Positions 57,387 through 64,000 of a DNA stretch of 64,000 nucleotides are shown piece after piece; positions within the stretch are counted from its first letter, which is position 1; each line of letters starts with the position of its first letter. The DNA lies in the NCBI RefSeq assembly GCF_000935025.1, contig NZ_CP010836.1:5069001-5133000 (forward strand). The letters run 5' to 3'. The position numbers were made by a program, and so were the translations under genes. Source of the stretch: Sphingomonas hengshuiensis. Its GTDB lineage: Bacteria; Pseudomonadota; Alphaproteobacteria; Sphingomonadales; Sphingomonadaceae. Below the pieces are notes generated by a model, which saw only the letters and a list, made by a program, of their open reading frames with translations, had not been told where the DNA came from and made no database searches.

Positions 57387-57806
57387 ATGACGCTGCGCCC
57401 CTTCCACCTCGCCTTTCCGGTCCATGACCTCGCCGCCGCGCGCGGCTTTTATGGCGGGGTGCTGGGCTGTGCCGAGGGGCGCTCGTCGGAGCGCTGGATC
57501 GATTTCGATTTTTTCGGGCACCAGATCGTCGCCCATCTCGATGCGGGCGCCAGGGCGGTGGCGGTTTCCAACCCGGTCGACGGGCATGACGTGCCGGTGC
57601 CGCATTTCGGCGTGGTGCTGACCATGGCCGACTGGGAAGCGCTGGCTGCGCGAGTCGAGGCGGCAGGCGTGCCGTTCGGGATCGCGCCGCATGTCCGGTT
57701 CAAGGGGCAGGTCGGCGAGCAGGCGACGATGTTCTTTTGCGATCCCAGTGGCAACGCACTGGAGTTCAAGGCGTTTGGAGACGATGCAATGTTGTTCGCC
57801 CGATAA
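57387..57806 (+). CDS. VOC-family (glyoxalase-like) protein
   Basis: A 139-residue single-domain VOC protein: [20 protein letters not shown] with the first metal histidine, [20 protein letters not shown] with the second, and [15 protein letters not shown] with the glutamate. It matches the small dioxygenase/glyoxalase-like proteins found beside lnt in sphingomonads. The substrate is not known. Its TAA stop shares a base with the ATG of the next gene (TAATG), so the two are translationally coupled. Confidence 0.88.
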   Translation: MTLRPFHLAFPVHDLAAARGFYGGVLGCAEGRSSERWIDFDFFGHQIVAHLDAGARAVAVSNPVDGHDVPVPHFGVVLTMADWEALAARVEAAGVPFGIAPHVRFKGQVGEQATMFFCDPSGNALEFKAFGDDAMLFAR

Positions 57807-58108
57807 TGGCTGATCCGATCACCCTCGACATCCCGCACAAGCTGGGGCGCGACGCGGTACGCGCCCGGCTGGCCGGCGGAGTCGGCAAGCTCGCCGACCT
57901 GTTCCCCGGCGGCGGGCATGTCGAGCAGGCCTGGGACGGCGACGTCCTCCATTTCAGCGTCAGCGCGATGGGGCAGAAGGTGGCGAGCCGGCTCGAAGTG
58001 TATGACGACCGCGTCCATGCGGTCGTGGATCTGCCGCCGATGCTCGCGCTGTTCGCGGCGAAGATCCGCGAGAAACTGGCCGAGAAGGGGCCTAAGTTGC
58101 TGGAGTAG
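57806..58108 (+). CDS. Polyhydroxyalkanoic acid system family protein
   Basis: A 100-residue protein starting [20 protein letters not shown], with GGHVEQAWDGDVLHFSVSAM and a C-terminal basic helix (FAAKIREKLAEKGPKLLE). This is the PHA_gran_rgn-type family, small proteins tied to PHA granules or lipid-binding in alphaproteobacteria. No PHA synthase is in view, so the name is by family only. Start overlaps the stop of the VOC gene. It ends just before an inverted-repeat element. Confidence 0.85.
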   Translation: MADPITLDIPHKLGRDAVRARLAGGVGKLADLFPGGGHVEQAWDGDVLHFSVSAMGQKVASRLEVYDDRVHAVVDLPPMLALFAAKIREKLAEKGPKLLE

Positions 58109-58120
58109 GGGTGGTTACGG

Positions 58121-58250
58121 TCCCTCTCCCAGCGGGAGAGGGAAGGAGCCGCCAACGGCGGCGGGAGGGTGAGGGCGATGCGCTCTACCCTGTCACCCTC
58201 ACCCTTCCGCCGATTGCATCGGCTCCCTCCCTCTCCGAGCGGGAGAGGGA
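58121..58250. repeat. Compound inverted-repeat element (REP/BIME-like)
   Basis: Two CCCTCTCCx...GGGAGAGGG hairpins flank GCCGCCAACGGCGGC and a GGGTGAGGG / CCCTCACCC pair. It is between the convergent PHA-type and sugar dehydrogenase genes and shares its CCCTCTCC and CCCTCACCCTTCC parts with the element at 31169-31304. Confidence 0.75.
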
Positions 58251-58256
58251 AAGAGG

Positions 58257-59621
58257 CTACTTCGCCGCGCTTACCCGCCAGATGCGGTTGCCGACATCGT
58301 CGGCGACCAGCAGCGCGCCCGTCGCGTCGGTGATGACCCCAACCGGGCGCCCGCGCGTCGTCTTGCCGTCCGTGGCGAGGAAGCCGGTGAGCAGGTCGAC
58401 CGGCTTCGCGCCCTTGGCGGGGAAGCCATTGTCGCCAAAGGGAATATAGACGACCTTATATCCCGACAGCGGCTTGCGATTCCACGATCCGTGGAGCCCG
58501 ACAAACGCGCCATTGGCGAAAGTGCCACCCAGCTTCGCGTCGGTCGCGAAGGTCAGGCCCAGTGGTGCGGTGTGGGCGCCCAGTGCGAAATCGGGGCGCT
58601 TGGTATATTCGCGCAGGTCGGGGCGTTCGGGGGTGACGCGCTTGTCGACATAGCCGCCCCAATAATTCCACGGCCACCCGTAAAAGGCGCCGAAATCGAC
58701 CTGGGTCAGGTAATCGGGGGGCATGTCCGACCCCAGCATGTCGCGCTCGTTGACGACGGTCCAGAGCTGGCCCGAATGCGGCTCGAACGCCATGCCGTTG
58801 GGATTGCGCAGCCCCCAGGCATAGACGCGGGCGGATTTGCTGTCGGGGAAGACCTGGAGGATCAGCGCACGGCCTCGCGCGCTGGGGGTGCCGTCGACAT
58901 AGAGCTGCCCCTCGGCCTCCAGCCCGTTTTCGGCGATGTTCGACGCCGATCCGACGCTGACATACAGACTCTTGCCGTCGGGCGCGGCGACGACGTTGCG
59001 CGCCCAGTGATTGCCGCCGCCCATCAGGTCGATGATCTTCTCGGGCTTGGCGGTGATCTGCGTCTGGCCGGGCGTGAACGGATAGCGCACCAGCGCATCG
59101 GTGTTGGCGACATAGAGCCAATTCCCGACCAGCGCCATGCCGGTGGGCGAGTTGAGCCCGGTCAGCAGCGCCGAGCGCTGGTCCGCCACGCCGTCGCCAT
59201 TGGTGTCGCGCAGCAGCGTGATGCGGTTGGGCGAAGGCACGTCGGCGCCCGCCTGGCCGAGCAGCAGCCCCATGATCCAGCCGGTGATCCCGCCGCCCTC
59301 ACGCGGCGGCGAATTGGTCTCGGCGACCAGCACGTCGCCATTGGGCAGCCGGTACAGCCAGCGCGGATGATCGAGCTTGTCGGCAAAGGCCGCGACCTGG
59401 AGCCCCGCGGCGGGCGTCGGCTTGGCGCCCTCGGCCCAGCCGACCGGCTTGGCGATGCCGATGGTCGGTATGTCCTGCGGCCGCGCGGTGCCAAGCTGGG
59501 GGATGCGCCCTGTGACCGCCTGTTCGCTAAGCTGCGCCTCGTCCGGCTGGCCGTACCAGAAGAACAGCCCCGCCGCCGCGACGGCGAGGATGCCCAGCAC
59601 GATCAGGATACGCTTGAGCAT
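58257..59621 (-). CDS. PQQ-dependent sugar dehydrogenase-like (sorbosone dehydrogenase family) protein
   Basis: A 454-residue protein with an N-terminal membrane anchor (ILIVLGILAVAAAGLFFWYG) and a six-bladed propeller of the soluble glucose/sorbosone dehydrogenase type: LDHPRWLYRLPNGDVLVAET, RITLLRDTNGDGVADQ, GGGNHWARNVVAAPDGKSLY, ARVYAWGLRNPNGMAFEP, LWTVVNERDMLGSDMPPDY and FVGLHGSWNRKPLSGYKVVY. It faces the periplasm and may oxidise an aldose with PQQ; PQQ biosynthesis genes are not in view. It is 3 bp downstream of corC. Confidence 0.88.
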   Translation of the reverse strand: MLKRILIVLGILAVAAAGLFFWYGQPDEAQLSEQAVTGRIPQLGTARPQDIPTIGIAKPVGWAEGAKPTPAAGLQVAAFADKLDHPRWLYRLPNGDVLVAETNSPPREGGGITGWIMGLLLGQAGADVPSPNRITLLRDTNGDGVADQRSALLTGLNSPTGMALVGNWLYVANTDALVRYPFTPGQTQITAKPEKIIDLMGGGNHWARNVVAAPDGKSLYVSVGSASNIAENGLEAEGQLYVDGTPSARGRALILQVFPDSKSARVYAWGLRNPNGMAFEPHSGQLWTVVNERDMLGSDMPPDYLTQVDFGAFYGWPWNYWGGYVDKRVTPERPDLREYTKRPDFALGAHTAPLGLTFATDAKLGGTFANGAFVGLHGSWNRKPLSGYKVVYIPFGDNGFPAKGAKPVDLLTGFLATDGKTTRGRPVGVITDATGALLVADDVGNRIWRVSAAK

Positions 59622-59624
59622 CGT

Positions 59625-60542
<918 letters not shown>

Positions 60543-60550
60543 GGTCGTGT

Positions 60551-61060
60551 TCAGTCCTCGCGCACGGGGTACGGATCATGCAGGCCAAGCTGGTCGAGCG
60601 CGGCGCGCTCCATGTCTTCCATCGCCTCGGCCTCGGCGTCCCCCATATGGTCATAGCCTAGCAGATGCAGCATGCCGTGGACAATCAGGTGCGTGGCATG
60701 ATCCTGCACAGAAACCTCACGCTCCACCGCCTCGCCCGCACAGACGCCGTGCGCAAGAACGATGTCGCCGAGCAATACTTCGCCGTCGTCGCTGTTCTGC
60801 GTCACGCTTTCCAGCAGATCGGGCTGGATCATCGGGAAGGACAGGACGTTGGTCGGCTTGTCCTTGTCGCGATATTGCCGGTTGAGTGCCTGGACCTCGT
60901 CATCCGAGGTCAGCCGTACCGCGACTTCGATCGCGGTCGGCCAGCCGAGCCATTCGGCATAGGGGGTCTGGCGGATCGCGGTTTCGACGGCACGCGCGGC
61001 GAGCGCGTCCCAATCGAGTTCGGGCCAATCGGCTTCGCGAAGCGCGGCGACGTCAAGCAT
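60551..61060 (-). CDS. ybeY: Endoribonuclease YbeY
   Basis: A 169-residue metalloprotein for 16S rRNA 3' processing and ribosome quality control. The zinc motif is HLIVHGMLHLLGYDHMGDAE, with LNRQYRDKDKPTNVLSFPM before it. The ATG at 61060 shares one base with the vapC stop (TGATG), so it is now translationally coupled to vapC. In the usual order it follows phoH directly; here vapBC is inserted between them. Confidence 0.96.
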   Translation of the reverse strand: MLDVAALREADWPELDWDALAARAVETAIRQTPYAEWLGWPTAIEVAVRLTSDDEVQALNRQYRDKDKPTNVLSFPMIQPDLLESVTQNSDDGEVLLGDIVLAHGVCAGEAVEREVSVQDHATHLIVHGMLHLLGYDHMGDAEAEAMEDMERAALDQLGLHDPYPVRED

Positions 61061-61458
61061 CAGGCAAGGTCCGTGTGAGAGAAGTCGTCGCCCTTGTAGA
61101 GCAGGCGGGCGCCATGGGTCTTGGCGCAGGCATAGGCGAAGCAATCCCCCATGTTGAGACGGGCAGGATGGCCGGAGCGCTTGCCGTAGCGGAACCAAGA
61201 CTCAAGGGCCAACCTGCATTCCCCCATACCGATGGGAACGAGATCGAAGCGATTGGACTCTGCGAAATCGGAGACTATCATTTCGGCGTGTTGGGTCGAG
61301 GTACGAAGCCGCCGGGCCAGGGCAACGGCGCTTTCCCAATGGCAAATCGGAGACCAGAGGCGCCTGGGATACTCGTCCAGGACATCAGCCAATTTTTGCC
61401 AATCCTCTTCTAAACCCAAAATTGCGACGATCGCTGACGCATCAACGAACCAGGTCAC
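61060..61458 (-). CDS. vapC: VapC-type PIN-domain ribonuclease toxin
   Basis: A 132-residue PIN protein. The acidic metal residues are visible in TWFVDASAIVAILG (D6), ICHWESAVAL (E), LNMGDCFAYACAKTHG (D) and YKGDDFSHTDL. VapC enzymes cut tRNA or rRNA and are held in check by VapB. Its ATG overlaps the vapB stop by 4 bp (ATGA) and its own stop overlaps ybeY by one base. The rest of the operon (ybeY, corC) is essential-type and downstream, so vapBC sits in its path. Confidence 0.93.
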   Translation of the reverse strand: MTWFVDASAIVAILGLEEDWQKLADVLDEYPRRLWSPICHWESAVALARRLRTSTQHAEMIVSDFAESNRFDLVPIGMGECRLALESWFRYGKRSGHPARLNMGDCFAYACAKTHGARLLYKGDDFSHTDLA

Positions 61459-61715
61459 AGGTCGTCCGAGAGCGAATCAAAAAAAGCCTTGTCAGCTGGC
61501 GGCCCAAGCGTTGGCGGCAGCGGATGCCGTTCCCAGAAATCAATCATGCGTTCGCGCAAGGGGCGGCGATCCTCGACGGGCGGCGGCGCGGCGCGACGCT
61601 CCAGTTCGTGGCGCAGCGCCAGCTTGACCGCAGCAGTCTTGGTGAGCCCACGCTCTGCTGCGAGCCGCTCCGCGAGCGCGTTGGCTTCCTGATCCTTGAT
61701 ATACAGCGATGCCAT
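61455..61715 (-). CDS. vapB: VapB-type antitoxin
   Basis: An 86-residue antitoxin beginning MASLYIKDQEANALAERLAA, a ribbon-helix-helix-type DNA-binding start (GLTKTAAVKLALRHELERRA), with a C-terminal toxin-binding tail (ERMIDFWERHPLP; FFDSLSDDL). The start at 61715 is chosen because the family begins MASLYIK; the longer reading to 61769 would run across the operator and into the phoH stop. It lies between phoH and vapC, and two copies of GGGATATCCC stand upstream. Confidence 0.92.
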   Translation of the reverse strand: MASLYIKDQEANALAERLAAERGLTKTAAVKLALRHELERRAAPPPVEDRRPLRERMIDFWERHPLPPTLGPPADKAFFDSLSDDL

Positions 61716-61729
61716 GCCGCGTCTCCGAT

Positions 61730-61760
61730 GGGATATCCCGAACATAGGCCGGGATATCCC
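61730..61760. promoter_or_regulatory. Twin GGGATATCCC operator of vapBC
   Basis: Two identical 10-bp palindromes at 61730-61739 and 61751-61760 are 21 bp apart centre to centre, i.e. two helical turns on one face. They lie 15-45 bp before the vapB ATG. Such doubled sites are typical for cooperative VapB/VapBC autoregulation; binding is inferred. Confidence 0.78.
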
Positions 61761-61765
61761 GTGCT

Positions 61766-62791
<1,026 letters not shown>

Positions 62792-62971
62792 GCGGTCCTT
62801 TCGGGGCGGGGCAAAGTTTACGAAGTTGACGCATATACGATACGGAAGTTCGGCGAGACGATAACGGCGTAACCGGGAGCAGGGCGAGGGGTTCCGTGGC
62901 GCATGTCGTGCGCCGCAGGATGGCAGACAAGGCGCATGTAGGACAGCGGAAATTCGGTGAGGAAGCGTTGC

Positions 62972-64000
62972 CTAGGCGGCGACGCGGGCCCGCTGCACCC
63001 CGCTCAGCGAATTGGGGTCGGCGCGGACGATTTCGACGTCGATCAGGTCGCCGATCTTCGCATCGGTCAGCAGATGGACCGATTGCAGCCAGGGCGACTT
63101 GCCGAGCATCTGGCCGGGGAGCTTGCCCGTCCGTTCGATCAACACCGGGCAGGTCCGCCCCGCCGTCGCGGCGTTGAAGGCGGCCTGATGCCGGTTGAGC
63201 GATGCCTGGAGCCGCTGGAGGCGCTCGTCCATCACCTCCGCCGCGATCTGATCGGCCATGTCGGCGGCGGGGGTGCCGGGGCGGGGGCTGTATTTGAAGC
63301 TGAAGCACTGGGCATAGCCGACCGCGTCGACGAGGCTGAGCGTCGCTTCGAACTCGGCATCGGTTTCGCCTGGGAAGCCGACGATGAAGTCGCCCGACAG
63401 CGCGATGTCGGGCCGCGCGGCGCGGACGCGGTCGAGGATGCGCAGGTACGAGTCGCGGCTGTGGCTGCGGTTCATCGCCTTGAGCACCCGGTCGCTGCCC
63501 GACTGGACCGGCAAATGCAGGAACGGCATCAGCTTTTCGACCTCGGCATGCGCGCGGATCAGCCCTTCGCGCATGTCGTTGGGGTGGCTGGTGGTATAGC
63601 GGATGCGCGCCAGCCCCTCGATCCGGTCGAGCGCGGCGATCAGCCCGTGGAGCCCGGTGCCCTCGGCATCGTCCCATGCATTGACGTTCTGCCCCAGCAG
63701 CGTGATCTCACGCGCGCCGGCATCGACCAGCGCCTTTGCCTCGTCGACGATCGCCGCGAAGGGGCGGCTGACTTCGGCGCCGCGGGTATAGGGGACGACG
63801 CAATAGGTGCAGAATTTGTCGCACCCTTCCTGCACGGTCAGGAAGGCCGAGGGGCCGACCTTGCGTCGCCGGGGGAGCGCGCCGAACTTGCTGGCGATCG
63901 GCATGTCGGTGTCTAGCGCGGCCTTGCCCGCCGCGGCATCGGCGACGAGCTGGGGGAGGTTGTGATACGCTTGCGGGCCGACGACGACGTCGACCTTGGC
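62972..64000 (-). CDS. miaB: tRNA-2-methylthio-N6-isopentenyladenosine synthase MiaB (N-terminus off window)
   Basis: The C-terminal 342 residues of a radical-SAM methylthiotransferase. The radical-SAM cluster motif is [20 protein letters not shown] (CxxxCxxC), with [45 protein letters not shown] and the C-terminal TRAM-like domain. The frame is open to the window end ([16 protein letters not shown]), so the start and the first cluster domain are missing. It adds the methylthio group to A37 of tRNAs. phoH starts 180 bp after its stop. Confidence 0.95.
   Translation of the reverse strand, partial: AKVDVVVGPQAYHNLPQLVADAAAGKAALDTDMPIASKFGALPRRRKVGPSAFLTVQEGCDKFCTYCVVPYTRGAEVSRPFAAIVDEAKALVDAGAREITLLGQNVNAWDDAEGTGLHGLIAALDRIEGLARIRYTTSHPNDMREGLIRAHAEVEKLMPFLHLPVQSGSDRVLKAMNRSHSRDSYLRILDRVRAARPDIALSGDFIVGFPGETDAEFEATLSLVDAVGYAQCFSFKYSPRPGTPAADMADQIAAEVMDERLQRLQASLNRHQAAFNAATAGRTCPVLIERTGKLPGQMLGKSPWLQSVHLLTDAKIGDLIDVEIVRADPNSLSGVQRARVAA

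Overview
The window looks like a chromosome segment of a GC-rich alphaproteobacterium of the Sphingomonadaceae (Sphingomonas or a close relative). The main reasons are the gene order miaB-phoH-ybeY-corC-lnt-metK, a methionine synthase split into two genes, a 920-residue TonB-dependent receptor, many short GC-rich inverted repeats of the REP/BIME kind between genes, and a conserved-looking core (trmB, mutS, maeB, ligA, uvrB). No rRNA, tRNA, CRISPR array or intact insertion sequence was recognised.

Positions 1-16539 look like an accessory catabolic island that runs off the left edge. It holds an old-yellow-enzyme/FAD oxidoreductase, a SAM methyltransferase, two short-chain dehydrogenases, a LacI-type repressor, an MFS importer, a small membrane protein, a 3-hydroxyacid dehydrogenase, an isocitrate-lyase-superfamily C-C lyase, a HisD-family alcohol/aldehyde dehydrogenase, a HyuA/HyuB hydantoinase-type pair and a two-domain VOC protein. 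One imperfect palindrome (ATGAnTGCGTAGTCAT) occurs three times, each time in front of an operon, and is probably the LacI-type operator. The substrate is not recognisable. The right edge carries a relic of an IS66 transposase (about 16599-16745), immediately before the housekeeping gene trmB.

Positions 16825-33220 hold trmB, three cyclic-di-GMP proteins (one with a ruined EAL site), mutS, NADP-malic enzyme, an orphan membrane protein, an SDR plus acyl-CoA dehydrogenase, isocitrate lyase with a tiny downstream gene, a divergent RamB/PccR-like regulator, and two small lipoproteins.

Positions 33305-41145 form the methionine cycle and a two-component system: an ArsR-methyltransferase fusion regulator, metF, metH in two pieces, then a LytTR response regulator and its LytS-type kinase. 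A perfect AT-rich palindrome covers the promoter of the ArsR-type gene. A near copy of it with the same 8-4-8 layout lies in front of metK at 55744-55763, so the two loci probably form one SAM/SAH-sensing regulon.

Positions 41204-64000 hold the TonB receptor, ligA, a metallo-beta-lactamase-fold hydrolase, uvrB, a hemerythrin-like protein, a structured transcript with a perfect extended Shine-Dalgarno and an 18-codon ORF (52222-52456), another EAL protein, a secreted-protein gene broken by one in-frame TGA, metK, lnt, a VOC/PHA pair, a PQQ-type sugar dehydrogenase, and the corC-ybeY-phoH-miaB block. A vapBC toxin-antitoxin module with a doubled operator sits between phoH and ybeY.
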